Source: Bacteroidia bacterium
GTDB lineage: Bacteria; Bacteroidota; Bacteroidia; SpSt-205
NCBI GenBank assembly: GCA_026414975.1
Contig: JAOAHZ010000008.1
Location: 104,989 to 168,988 of the forward strand
Reading direction: 5' to 3'
DNA length: 64,000 bases
The notes under the pieces are model-generated. The model was not told the origin of the DNA. It did no database searches and worked only from the letters and a program-made list of their open reading frames with translations. This document shows, in pieces, positions 46,110-54,149 of this stretch. Both the position numbers and the translations under genes were made by a program. Numbering within the stretch: position 1 is the stretch's first letter; each line of letters begins with the position of its first letter.

Positions 46110-46631
46110 ATGCACCTACCCAAGTGGGCCGTCGGTATTGGAAGCCTTTTGATTGTAGCAGGCGGCTACGGATTATATGCCCTACACCGAGAGAATCAAT
46201 CCCTCTACCAGGAGGTGGAGCGCGTCTCTCATCTGATTCAAGAGCGTCCCGTGGAGTTAGCCACATTTATGGCTTCGTATGAGCGTTTTTTGACCAAACT
46301 CCATCAAGCTGGGGCCGCAGAAAACTGGCCCCTGGCAGCCTTTTATCATGAAGAACTGGAAGAGACGGCCGAACAGTTAGAGCGGTTGGCGATTCTTGAC
46401 GATGGAATACCGGTCAGCGCTATGATGCGCCCTAATCTCATAGAGCCATTAGAAGCGGTGGAACGGGCCATCCAAGCTAAGGATGCAGCTTCCTTCCACA
46501 AGGCTCTACAAGAGGTAGTTGTCCGATGTAATGGCTGCCACGTCGCCGCAGGTAAGCCGTATATTCGCTTTTCCATCCCGACGACTGACCAGCCTCCCAG
46601 ACAACTTTTCAGCAAGAAGGCTGACATTTAG
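46110..46631 (+). CDS. Membrane-anchored monohaem c-type protein
   Basis: The 173-residue product has an N-terminal membrane anchor ([19 protein letters not shown], about 7-25), a helix-rich region, and one haem c attachment motif CNGCH at 140-144 near the C-terminus. The helix-then-CxxCH arrangement resembles a cytochrome c'-like or cytochrome b562-like helical bundle. I cannot name the family. It presumably faces the periplasm and carries electrons or senses a ligand. It has its own promoter and precedes dnaK by 41 bp. Confidence 0.75.
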   Translation: MHLPKWAVGIGSLLIVAGGYGLYALHRENQSLYQEVERVSHLIQERPVELATFMASYERFLTKLHQAGAAENWPLAAFYHEELEETAEQLERLAILDDGIPVSAMMRPNLIEPLEAVERAIQAKDAASFHKALQEVVVRCNGCHVAAGKPYIRFSIPTTDQPPRQLFSKKADI

Positions 46632-46672
46632 GCAGTTTTGGGTATGGCATGGCTTTTGCGCCTCTCTCCGCC

Positions 46673-48544
46673 ATGCCTAAGATAGTTGGAATAGACCTAG
46701 GCACCACCAATTCCGTCGTCGCAGTCATGGAGGGCAGCCAACCCGCTGTGATTGTCAATCAAGAGGGAAAACGCACAACCCCGTCTGTGATTGCTTTTAA
46801 GGCTGACGGAGAACGGCTTATTGGTGACCTCGCCAAACGTCAGGCAGCCATAAATCCCGAAAATACCATTTACTCTATCAAGCGCTTCATGGGCAAGACC
46901 TACGACGAAGCAATAGACGATGTCAGGCGAGTCCCCTACAAAGTCGTACGAGGTACCAACAATATCTGCCAGGTCCAAATCGGAGACAAACTTTACACTC
47001 CCCAGGAGATTTCCGCCATGATTCTTCAAAAACTCAAAAAGGCTGCGGAAGATTATCTGGGTGAGCCCGTTACAGAAGCCGTGATTACTGTACCGGCTTA
47101 CTTCAACGATGCCCAACGCAAGGCCACCAAAGAAGCCGGAGAAATCGCTGGACTCAATGTACGCCGTATCATCAACGAGCCTACCGCAGCGGCTCTCGCC
47201 TACGGCATAGATAAGCGCCTCAAGCAAGGCAAGATCGCAGTCTTTGACTTAGGCGGAGGAACCTTTGACATCTCTATTCTGGAAGTGGGAGATGGTGTCT
47301 TCGAAGTTCTCTCCACCAGCGGCGACACCCATTTAGGCGGAGACGATTTTGATCAGCGTATCGTAAACTGGCTCATAGAGGAGTTTCTGCGCGAAGAGGG
47401 GGTAGACTTGCGAAAGGACCCTCGAGCCCTACAACGCCTCCGAGAAGCCGCTGAGCAAGCCAAAATTGAGCTCTCCAACCAGCAAAGCGCCGAGATTAAT
47501 CTCCCCTATATCACTGTAGACCCCCGTAAAGGACCTCTCAACTTACAGAAGACCCTAACCCGCGCCAAGTTTGAGAGCATGTGCGAGGACCTTTATGAGA
47601 GGTGTTTAGAGCCATGCAGGAAGGCCCTTCAGGCTGCCCGCTTATCCCCACGAGACATAGATGAAGTGATCCTCGTTGGAGGCTCTACTCGGATGCCCCG
47701 AATTCAAAAGCTCGTAGAAGACTTTTTTGGTAAAGCGCCCAACAAGAGCGTCAACCCAGATGAAGCGGTAGCTTTAGGTGCTGCCGTCCAAGCAGGCGTT
47801 CTCGGCGGCGAAGTACAGGGGGTCCTGCTTCTGGACGTTATCCCCATTTCCTTGGGCATTGAAACCTTAGGGGGCGTCTTTACTAAGCTGATAGAAGCTA
47901 ATACTACTATCCCCACTCGACGGACAGAGCTGTTTTCCACAGCCGCCGACAATCAAACCACGGTAGAAGTCCATGTTTTACAGGGAGAACGCCCCATGGC
48001 CGCAGATAACCGTAGCTTAGGGCGCTTCTACTTGGATGGAATCCCCCCAGCCCCTCGGGGCGTACCTCAAATTGAGGTTACATTTGATGTAGATGCAAAT
48101 GGCATCCTCACCGTAACCGCTCGGGACAAAGCCACGGGCAAGGAACAGTCTATCCGCATAGAGGCAGGAACAGGTCTGAGCAAGGAAGAGATAGAGCGCA
48201 TGAAGCAAGAAGCGCAGATGTACGCTCAAGAAGACCAGCGTCGGCGCGAGCTGGCAGAGAAACTCAATCAAGCAGACACCCTACTCTATCAAGCTGAGAA
48301 GTTCCTCAGAGAGGCTGGCGAGAAGCTACCTTCCTCCGATAAAGAGCGTTTGGAATCCCTGATTCGCGACCTAAGAGCCGCTCACACCGCCAAAGATGGG
48401 ACTAAAGTAGATAGCTTGATGCCTCAACTATCCGCCCTCCTAAGCTCACTGGGCCAGCGAGCCTATGCCTCAGACGGCGCTACATCCGCTCGTCCAGGCA
48501 CTACCGATGTAGAGTACGAAGAGATTCCCTCCGACAAGTCTTAG
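46673..48544 (+). CDS. dnaK: Chaperone DnaK (Hsp70)
   Basis: This ATP-dependent chaperone is 623 residues, typical length. The ATPase domain has [10 protein letters not shown] (6-15), the phosphate-loop region [10 protein letters not shown] (near 190) and [14 protein letters not shown] [14 protein letters not shown] (near 333). The substrate domain follows, then a C-terminal lid and the end motif DVEYEEI. The start at 46673 (MPKIVGID) is chosen over 46649 by family alignment. grpE and dnaJ are not adjacent. No CIRCE repeat and no TAnnTTTG octamer close to the start were found, so it may be read from the upstream gene or use another sigma factor. Confidence 0.96.
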   Translation: MPKIVGIDLGTTNSVVAVMEGSQPAVIVNQEGKRTTPSVIAFKADGERLIGDLAKRQAAINPENTIYSIKRFMGKTYDEAIDDVRRVPYKVVRGTNNICQVQIGDKLYTPQEISAMILQKLKKAAEDYLGEPVTEAVITVPAYFNDAQRKATKEAGEIAGLNVRRIINEPTAAALAYGIDKRLKQGKIAVFDLGGGTFDISILEVGDGVFEVLSTSGDTHLGGDDFDQRIVNWLIEEFLREEGVDLRKDPRALQRLREAAEQAKIELSNQQSAEINLPYITVDPRKGPLNLQKTLTRAKFESMCEDLYERCLEPCRKALQAARLSPRDIDEVILVGGSTRMPRIQKLVEDFFGKAPNKSVNPDEAVALGAAVQAGVLGGEVQGVLLLDVIPISLGIETLGGVFTKLIEANTTIPTRRTELFSTAADNQTTVEVHVLQGERPMAADNRSLGRFYLDGIPPAPRGVPQIEVTFDVDANGILTVTARDKATGKEQSIRIEAGTGLSKEEIERMKQEAQMYAQEDQRRRELAEKLNQADTLLYQAEKFLREAGEKLPSSDKERLESLIRDLRAAHTAKDGTKVDSLMPQLSALLSSLGQRAYASDGATSARPGTTDVEYEEIPSDKS

Positions 48545-48886
48545 GCGGTATCCACCTTCAGTCTGTCTCCCAGATGACCGAATGAACGGCCGCCCCTGAT
48601 AGGACAGACTAAGACCAAGCCTAAGGAATAGGGCTATCCATAACGGCCCCCAAGCGAGCTCTGACGGTGTCCTTGCGTCTGAGACCCACTCGGATTGCCG
48701 TTTTTGTCAAGGTATTGATGTAAGGATAGCTGTTATAGGGCGGGGGTGGGTCAGGGCCTTAGGCCCTGACCCACCCCCGCCACCGAACCACTAACCCCAA
48801 AACTTACCTAATACTCTAACCCCCCAGCCCTGCCTATCAAAATCTCCTCATACCACCCCGACTGATCCCTCAGCAGGCGCAACAAA
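48545..48886. other. Gene-free convergent region after dnaK
   Basis: These 342 bp hold an inverted repeat of 8 bp at 48560-48567/48603-48610 and the strong hairpin at 48739-48781. I see no ORF or tRNA. Confidence 0.5.
48739..48781. terminator. Perfect 21-bp GC-rich hairpin
   Basis: Arms 48739-48759 and 48761-48781 are perfectly complementary around one base (in practice a 19-bp stem with a 5-nt loop). It lies between convergent dnaK and the T9SS gene, with no T-run on either side. It probably ends both transcripts. Confidence 0.6.
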
Positions 48887-50905
48887 CTACTCCTGCACTA
48901 CCTTTTGAGTCAGGATGCGCTGGCCGGTTCGTAGAACCACTGTATAGATGCCCTTAGGAAGGTCTTGACGAGGAATATTCAAGACGAGGTCCGGTGCGAC
49001 ACTCTCCCAGATGAGATGTCCCTTCATATCATATAAGGCGATCCAGTCTCCAGCCTGAGGTAAAGAGATAACCCATTCGTGGGCCTGAGGACGAATCAAA
49101 ATGCCCGTATTACTGATTGTTATAGGCAGAAAATCGCTCGCTTGCCATCGCAGATTTGAAGGCCCCGTACAGCTGCAAAAAGGAAAAGGCACCTCTTCTA
49201 CAAATACTACATACTGCCCAGGGGTGGAAGGCCAAGTGCCACTAATGTTGGCTGAAGGCATACCTGTGGATCCTATATTCCATGTTCCAGTGGCAGTGCC
49301 AACTACATTGCCGCTCGCATCTAATATTCTCATTATTGCACTGCCAAAAGTGCAGCTTGAGAAGTTTGGCTGCCCTGAAGGGAAGGCACCCCATGTTGCA
49401 GGCGTCAAGCTGTCCTCTAACTGAATCGATACCGTAAAAGCATCACCAGGCGAAGCAGATAAAGGGGGAGTAGTAACCCATACAACCTTCCGAGGCACGC
49501 GACGAGGCGCTAAGCTCACACTGGCTGTGGAATAAAAGCTTAGAATAGAACTGCTCTCATCTCCATAGTAAGTAAAGTTCTGCACAGCAAACCCCCCTTC
49601 ACCTCGCATGCAGCGCCAAATAAATCTGCCCGTTACGGGTTGATACCATGCACAAGGTTCGCATGATGGGAGAAATCCAGGCCATTGAGAGCCCCTTATG
49701 GAGTCTATTGTCGTATACCACTCACTTGACCTACAGAGGCCATACACATAAGGCATCATAGGATTGGTACTATCCCGGGAGGGTATGTTTAGGGGGAGAT
49801 TTTGAGGACCATAACCTATTGAGCACGAAGACGATCCTAAGTATAGCTGTAGCCCATACAAAAACCCTGAAGTCGGAAGGATAGTATAGTTCACATACAC
49901 GCTACCTGTCATAGGGTTGATATCGGTAGAAGACACGTTTAGACAGCCGTTACCCGGGTCAGGCAAAAGGGGATAATAGGGACTATTTACAAGTCCAAGG
50001 GGGGCCGCCCCGTTTGTAGGAGCCACTGTGCTGATACCAGAAGGCCAATTTCCATCTAAATCATAGATCGCCTGCTCGCAGTAGAGCCCAGGTGCATCAG
50101 GATTCACATAGTGAATAGCTTTGACACCCGTACAACTATTCGGAATAACCGTACCATATCGTCGGTCTCTCCCACTTACCTCGCTTATATAAGCAGGCAA
50201 CTGACTTGCACCCCAGGAGAGACCTGCATTTTCTACGACAGCCCCAGCCAGAGGTCGCTCCCCTATAGACCTGGGGCCGTAGGCATCATACAAGAAGACT
50301 AAAGCTTTAGCCGAAGCGAGAGAGGAATCGTAAAAGAACGAACCTGTCGTATCAGCCGAGTTAGCGAAAGTGCGAAGGGCAAGGGGCTGAATGGGTGTTT
50401 TATCGCCAATCACGTAGGCACTATCTATCGGACCAGTCGTGTTATCAGATTGGAAAAACACTTTGACGTACAGCTTGTTATTATTATCGGTGCGGAAGCG
50501 CTGATTGCCTGTAGGCTGGAGCCCAAAGATCAAGGTAGCTTCCCCGTTTGCATCTGTAAGAACCGTACCATAGCCACCAGCTGTCGCAAAGGTTGGACTA
50601 TTTGTGAGCGTGTAGGTCTGGGTGGTGGGATTGTAAAAAATTGGATTGCCCGCACCCAAGTTGATATTGTTTGTGACAGGTGGGGTAGTAACGTTATCCA
50701 TCCGTGAGACAAAGCGATAGGTCGTGTTAGGCTCTAAACCCGTTACACGTAGGATGGCGAAGTAGGGCACCCTCGTCTGAGGCTGAGCTACCGGGCTAAC
50801 AACATACCGAGGTATAATACTGCGAGCAGAATCTATCTGGGCTCGCCCCCATGAAGGAGACTGAGCCCATATCAATCCCCAAAGTAATAATGCAGCGTAC
50901 CGCAT
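48887..50905 (-). CDS. Secreted protein with T9SS type A sorting domain
   Basis: The 672-residue product has a signal peptide (MRYAALLLWGLIWAQ). The long beta-rich body is rich in Ser, Thr, Pro, Asn and Cys, with Ig-like strand patterns early on (YFAILRVTGLEPNTTYRFVS) and several Cys that could pair outside the cell. The C-terminal domain (WIALYDMKGHLIWESV, then DLPKGIYTVVLRTGQRILTQKVV) is a T9SS sorting signal. No enzymatic domain was recognised. The variant octamer TAAACTTG is 8 nt before the ATG. Confidence 0.82.
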   Translation of the reverse strand: MRYAALLLWGLIWAQSPSWGRAQIDSARSIIPRYVVSPVAQPQTRVPYFAILRVTGLEPNTTYRFVSRMDNVTTPPVTNNINLGAGNPIFYNPTTQTYTLTNSPTFATAGGYGTVLTDANGEATLIFGLQPTGNQRFRTDNNNKLYVKVFFQSDNTTGPIDSAYVIGDKTPIQPLALRTFANSADTTGSFFYDSSLASAKALVFLYDAYGPRSIGERPLAGAVVENAGLSWGASQLPAYISEVSGRDRRYGTVIPNSCTGVKAIHYVNPDAPGLYCEQAIYDLDGNWPSGISTVAPTNGAAPLGLVNSPYYPLLPDPGNGCLNVSSTDINPMTGSVYVNYTILPTSGFLYGLQLYLGSSSCSIGYGPQNLPLNIPSRDSTNPMMPYVYGLCRSSEWYTTIDSIRGSQWPGFLPSCEPCAWYQPVTGRFIWRCMRGEGGFAVQNFTYYGDESSSILSFYSTASVSLAPRRVPRKVVWVTTPPLSASPGDAFTVSIQLEDSLTPATWGAFPSGQPNFSSCTFGSAIMRILDASGNVVGTATGTWNIGSTGMPSANISGTWPSTPGQYVVFVEEVPFPFCSCTGPSNLRWQASDFLPITISNTGILIRPQAHEWVISLPQAGDWIALYDMKGHLIWESVAPDLVLNIPRQDLPKGIYTVVLRTGQRILTQKVVQE

Positions 50906-50913
50906 ACTGCTGG

Positions 50914-50921
50914 CAAGTTTA
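50914..50921 (-). promoter_or_regulatory. -7-like promoter element TAAACTTG
   Basis: One-base variant of TAnnTTTG, 8 nt before the ATG at 50905. Confidence 0.4.
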
Positions 50922-50973
50922 GAAAACTTCCGTTAAGCACATGTTAAGGCTCAGGCAGCATATAGCCTTGAGT

Positions 50974-51822
50974 TCAGGAGCCTATCAGGATGTCCCAAAG
51001 GCGCAGGAGAGTTTTTCTGAGTTCTCTTCTATCTACGATTAGGTCTATGAATCCATGCTCTAACTGAAACTGGGCTTGTTGAAAGCCGGGCGGCAGATCC
51101 TTGCCGGTAGCTTCTCGGATGACCCGAGGTCCCGCAAACCCGATAAGAGCGCCGGGTTCGGCAATATTGATATCGCCAAGCATAGCAAAGCTGGCGGTAA
51201 CCCCCCCCATAGTCGGATCGGTGAGGACAGAGATGTAAGGCAACCCCGTTTTAGCATACTGAGCAAGCCAAGCGGCCGTTTTGGCCATCTGCACGAGACT
51301 AAGGGAGCCTTCCATCATCCGAGCTCCTCCGCTGCGTGATATAAGGAGCAGCGGCAACCGATGCTCAGCAGCATATCGTATGGTTCGGCTGATTCGCTCC
51401 CCTACGACGCTTCCCATGCTACCCCCAATAAAGCCGAAGTCCATCACGCCCAGCGCAACCGTATAAGAACCAATAGGTCCTACAGCACATCGTACTGCTT
51501 CGGTAAGCTCTGTTTTCTTCTGCGCCTCCGCTAGCCGCTGTAGGTAGGGCCGACTATCCACAAAGCCCAAAGCATCCACAGGCAGGATTTCTTCAAATAG
51601 AACCTCATACTTTTCTCCGTCAAAGAGAAGGCGAAAGTACTCCTTGCTACCAATAGGGAAGTGATAACTACAATGAGGGCAGACATAGTAAGACTGCATG
51701 AGCTCCTTAATGTGAATAGGCTTACCGCAGGAGGGACACTTAACCCAGAGACCATCTGGAGCGCCAATCTTTTCCGTAGAGGCCGTACGGATGCCCTCCT
51801 CCTTTCGCAGATACCAGGTCAT
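50974..51822 (-). CDS. accD: Acetyl-CoA carboxylase carboxyltransferase subunit beta
   Basis: This subunit transfers CO2 from carboxybiotin to acetyl-CoA in fatty-acid synthesis. The 282-residue protein has the N-terminal zinc finger CPSC then CPHC (about 35 and 54), and the crotonase-like core with SRSGGARMMEGSLSLVQM and DPTMGGVTASFAMLGD. The ATG at 51822 is chosen over the TTG at 51831 because that TTG is part of the promoter octamer TAACTTTG; the ATG lies 6 nt after it. The accA partner is not in the window. Confidence 0.94.
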   Translation of the reverse strand: MTWYLRKEEGIRTASTEKIGAPDGLWVKCPSCGKPIHIKELMQSYYVCPHCSYHFPIGSKEYFRLLFDGEKYEVLFEEILPVDALGFVDSRPYLQRLAEAQKKTELTEAVRCAVGPIGSYTVALGVMDFGFIGGSMGSVVGERISRTIRYAAEHRLPLLLISRSGGARMMEGSLSLVQMAKTAAWLAQYAKTGLPYISVLTDPTMGGVTASFAMLGDINIAEPGALIGFAGPRVIREATGKDLPPGFQQAQFQLEHGFIDLIVDRRELRKTLLRLWDILIGS

Positions 51823-51828
51823 CTTAGC

Positions 51829-51836
51829 CAAAGTTA
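51829..51836 (-). promoter_or_regulatory. -7 promoter element TAACTTTG
   Basis: Exact TAnnTTTG match 6 nt before the accD ATG. Its TAA (51834-51836) is the stop codon of the GtrA-like gene. Confidence 0.7.
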
Positions 51837-52238
51837 GGCAAAGGAGACCCGACGATGTAGGGTAAAGCTGAGAGGAAGGGAGCCCAAAGCAGCTATACCC
51901 CGTATGACCAAGCTCCGTCCTGTAAAAGTAGGCAACAGCCAGTATAATCCTTCCATGAGCAGACCACTGAGAAAATAGATGACTAAAACTACGAGTAGAA
52001 AACGACCCAGTTGCTTTTCCCAGGCTGGGTCTGCATTACGAAAAACCCAGGACCGAGTTAGCACGAAACCGATGGCGATACCTGTACCAAAGCTCACAGC
52101 AAGGGCAAGCCAGTGCCATACCCCTAAAAATCGCAATCCCGTGTAGATACCTAAGTCTAAAAGAGTCCCTGTGCCTCCTACAAGGATATATCGGCGCAGT
52201 TGTACATTTGACCACAGATGGCTCAGGCGCTCCTTCAC
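51834..52238 (-). CDS. GtrA-like family membrane protein
   Basis: The 134-residue protein has four membrane segments, the GtrA-type layout associated with flipping polyprenyl-linked sugars during cell-surface polysaccharide synthesis. The first helix carries LVGGTGTLLDLGIYTGL, the third follows the family-like TRSWVFRN, and the C-terminus ends in LHRRVSF. The start is GTG at 52238, 4 nt after TAGGTTTG. The first 21 bp of this gene overlap the first 21 bp of the divergent ABC gene, so each promoter lies inside the other's coding region or just beyond it. Confidence 0.85.
   Translation of the reverse strand: MKERLSHLWSNVQLRRYILVGGTGTLLDLGIYTGLRFLGVWHWLALAVSFGTGIAIGFVLTRSWVFRNADPAWEKQLGRFLLVVLVIYFLSGLLMEGLYWLLPTFTGRSLVIRGIAALGSLPLSFTLHRRVSFA
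52203..52210 (+). promoter_or_regulatory. -7 promoter element TACATTTG inside the GtrA-like gene
   Basis: Exact TAnnTTTG match 7 nt before the ABC ATPase ATG at 52218, located within the first codons of the divergent GtrA-like gene. Confidence 0.65.
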
Positions 52239-52889
52239 ACCGCAAACCTAAGCAAAGCCTATGAGGGACGACCCATATTAGAAGGGATAGACTTAGTCTT
52301 GGAAGAAGGACGATTTTATGCGCTGGTAGGCCATTCAGGTTCAGGCAAAACAACGCTCTTATACCTCTTAGCCCTTTTGGAGAAAGCAGATGCAGGAGAA
52401 ATATTCTGGCGAGGTGAGCCTATTCATGGACTTTCTGCTACAGCTGCCGCTGCTTGGCGAGGTCAGCAAATAGGATTTGTCTTTCAGTTTTTTCATCTGA
52501 TTGCCGAGCTCAAGGTCTGGGAGAACGTGGCTCTGCCAGCCATCTTGCAAGGTCATAGCTTCCGTCAGCAGAAAGCTCGGGCCTTAGACCTATTGCGCAA
52601 GGTAGGCTTGCAGGAAAAAGCCGAAAGCTTGCCCATACGCCTTTCCGGCGGAGAACAGCAGCGTGTAGCTATTGCGAGAGCTCTCTTTCTTTCACCACCC
52701 CTCCTCTTAGCTGATGAACCCACAGGTAACTTGGATAATGAACAGGCTCAGCGGGTCTGGACTCTATTTTTGGAGCTAGCCAAGGATACAGGCACTACCA
52801 TCCTTGTAGCCACGCATAACCTTGCTCTCGCAGAGACAGCGGATCAAGTCTTCTACCTACGACGAGGGCGACTGCATCAAAATCCCTAA
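52218..52889 (+). CDS. ABC transporter ATP-binding protein, LolD-like
   Basis: The 223-residue ATPase has Walker [10 protein letters not shown] (about 37-45), the Q-loop FVFQFF, signature LSGGEQQR (about 143), Walker [13 protein letters not shown] and the H-loop VATHN. The GNLD and Q-loop context place it in the LolD/FtsE/MacB group, which works with FtsX-like permeases in lipoprotein release or similar. No permease is adjacent. The stop TAA forms the start of the bTHX promoter. Confidence 0.9.
   Translation: MAQALLHTANLSKAYEGRPILEGIDLVLEEGRFYALVGHSGSGKTTLLYLLALLEKADAGEIFWRGEPIHGLSATAAAAWRGQQIGFVFQFFHLIAELKVWENVALPAILQGHSFRQQKARALDLLRKVGLQEKAESLPIRLSGGEQQRVAIARALFLSPPLLLADEPTGNLDNEQAQRVWTLFLELAKDTGTTILVATHNLALAETADQVFYLRRGRLHQNP
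52243..52250 (-). promoter_or_regulatory. -7 promoter element TAGGTTTG inside the ABC ATPase gene
   Basis: Exact TAnnTTTG match on the minus strand, 4 nt before the GTG at 52238, located inside the divergent ABC gene. Confidence 0.65.
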
Positions 52890-52894
52890 CTTTG
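52887..52894 (+). promoter_or_regulatory. -7 promoter element TAACTTTG
   Basis: Exact TAnnTTTG match 5 nt before the bTHX ATG at 52900. Its TAA is the stop codon of the ABC ATPase gene. Confidence 0.7.
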
Positions 52895-52899
52895 CCTAC

Positions 52900-53031
52900 A
52901 TGGGAAAAGGTGATAGGCGTACTCGCCGAGGCAAAATCTGGAGAGGCACTTTCGGAAAGTTTCGTCCGCGCAAGCCCAAAAACAAACATCCCCTCCCTAG
53001 TCTTACGCCTCAGGCTCCGTCTCAAACATGA
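52900..53031 (+). CDS. Small ribosomal subunit protein bTHX
   Basis: The 43-residue basic peptide begins [20 protein letters not shown], close to the Thermus Thx protein that binds in the head of the 30S subunit, and continues with FRPRKPKNK. It is longer than the 26-residue Thermus protein by a Pro/Ser/Thr tail ([13 protein letters not shown]). The ATG follows TAACTTTG by 5 nt. Its stop overlaps the trpS start (ATGA), so trpS is probably translated from the same mRNA. Such a gene is easily missed by annotation because of its size. Confidence 0.92.
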   Translation: MGKGDRRTRRGKIWRGTFGKFRPRKPKNKHPLPSLTPQAPSQT

Positions 53032-54056
53032 GACGGGTCTTGACGGGTATTCAAAGCTCGGGGAAACCTCATTTGGGGAACCTCCTCGGTGCTATTCTCC
53101 CGGCTATTGAGTTAGCTGACTCCCAGACAGAGCCCGCATATTTATTCATCGCTGACCTTCACGCTCTCACAACCCTCCGAGACCCCGCCCAGTTGAAAGC
53201 TAATACCTATGCTGTCGCTGCAACCTGGCTGGCTATGGGGTTGGATCCTCATAGACATGTGTTCTTTCGGCAGTCCGATGTCCCAGAAGTATGCGAGTTG
53301 GCGTGGTACTTGAGCTGTTTGACCCCATATCCCATGTTAGCTAATGCCCATTCCTTTAAGGAGAAATCTCATAACCTCGCCGAAGTCTCGGCTGGTCTTT
53401 TCACATATCCTGTCCTCATGGCTGCCGACATTCTAATTTATCGGGCAAACCTCATTCCTGTTGGTAAAGACCAAAAGCAGCATTTAGAGATCACGAGAGA
53501 CATAGCAAGTGCATTCAATCGCACCTATGGCGAATTGTTTGAGCTTCCTGAGCCTATTTTCCGAGAGGAGGTAATGATTTTGCCTGGCATAGACGGCCGT
53601 AAAATGAGCAAGAGCTACGGTAACACCTTAGACCCCTTAGGAGATCCCCAAGAGCTGTACAAAAGGATCAAGCGTATCGTTACGGACTCTAAGCCTGTAG
53701 AGGCCCCTAAAGACCCCGATAGTTGCACGATATTTAAGTTGTACGCTGTCGTGGCCCCCCCCCCAGCAGTAGAGGACATGAGGCAGCGATATCTATCGGG
53801 CGGCTATGGCTACGGCGCCGCTAAAGAGGCGCTTTTTGAAGCAATTGAAGCCAAGTTTGCCTCTCGGCGTGAATCCTACCAGCGATGGATGGCCGATCCA
53901 GAGGCCTTAGAGGCGATCTTGCAAGCAGGGGCTGAAAAAGCCCGCACTGAAGCCCAAAAAACTCTATCCGAAGTACGATCTGCAGTAGGTGTGCGTCCCC
54001 CCCTACTTAGACTAAGAAAACGAACCCCAAAATCTCTAAGCCAAAGGCTGAAATAA
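53028..54056 (+). CDS. trpS: Tryptophanyl-tRNA synthetase
   Basis: This class I synthetase charges tRNA-Trp. The 342-residue protein has the HIGH-like motif [12 protein letters not shown] (about 10-21) and the KMSKS loop at [11 protein letters not shown] (about 190). DLHALTT and [14 protein letters not shown] segments are typical. The ATG overlaps the bTHX stop as ATGA. Confidence 0.95.
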   Translation: MRRVLTGIQSSGKPHLGNLLGAILPAIELADSQTEPAYLFIADLHALTTLRDPAQLKANTYAVAATWLAMGLDPHRHVFFRQSDVPEVCELAWYLSCLTPYPMLANAHSFKEKSHNLAEVSAGLFTYPVLMAADILIYRANLIPVGKDQKQHLEITRDIASAFNRTYGELFELPEPIFREEVMILPGIDGRKMSKSYGNTLDPLGDPQELYKRIKRIVTDSKPVEAPKDPDSCTIFKLYAVVAPPPAVEDMRQRYLSGGYGYGAAKEALFEAIEAKFASRRESYQRWMADPEALEAILQAGAEKARTEAQKTLSEVRSAVGVRPPLLRLRKRTPKSLSQRLK

Positions 54057-54149
54057 CTACTCCAAAAAGGCCTTCTTTTAAAGGCAGTGTGTCGTGTCCT
54101 ACAAGCCTGCCATTTTGTCAGCGGCGTAGGTTTTGCGTGGATATTTAGC

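Noticed and set aside
46632..46672. Possible CIRCE or heat-shock operator before dnaK (and before clpB, 54057-54149)
   Set aside because: No TTAGCACTC-N9-GAGTGCTAA type repeat is present in either gap.
46697..47227. A 176-codon antisense frame within dnaK
   Set aside because: Mirror of strong codon bias in dnaK; no homology or start signal. Similar long antisense frames inside sdhA (5257-5697) and clpB (55950-56357) were rejected for the same reason.
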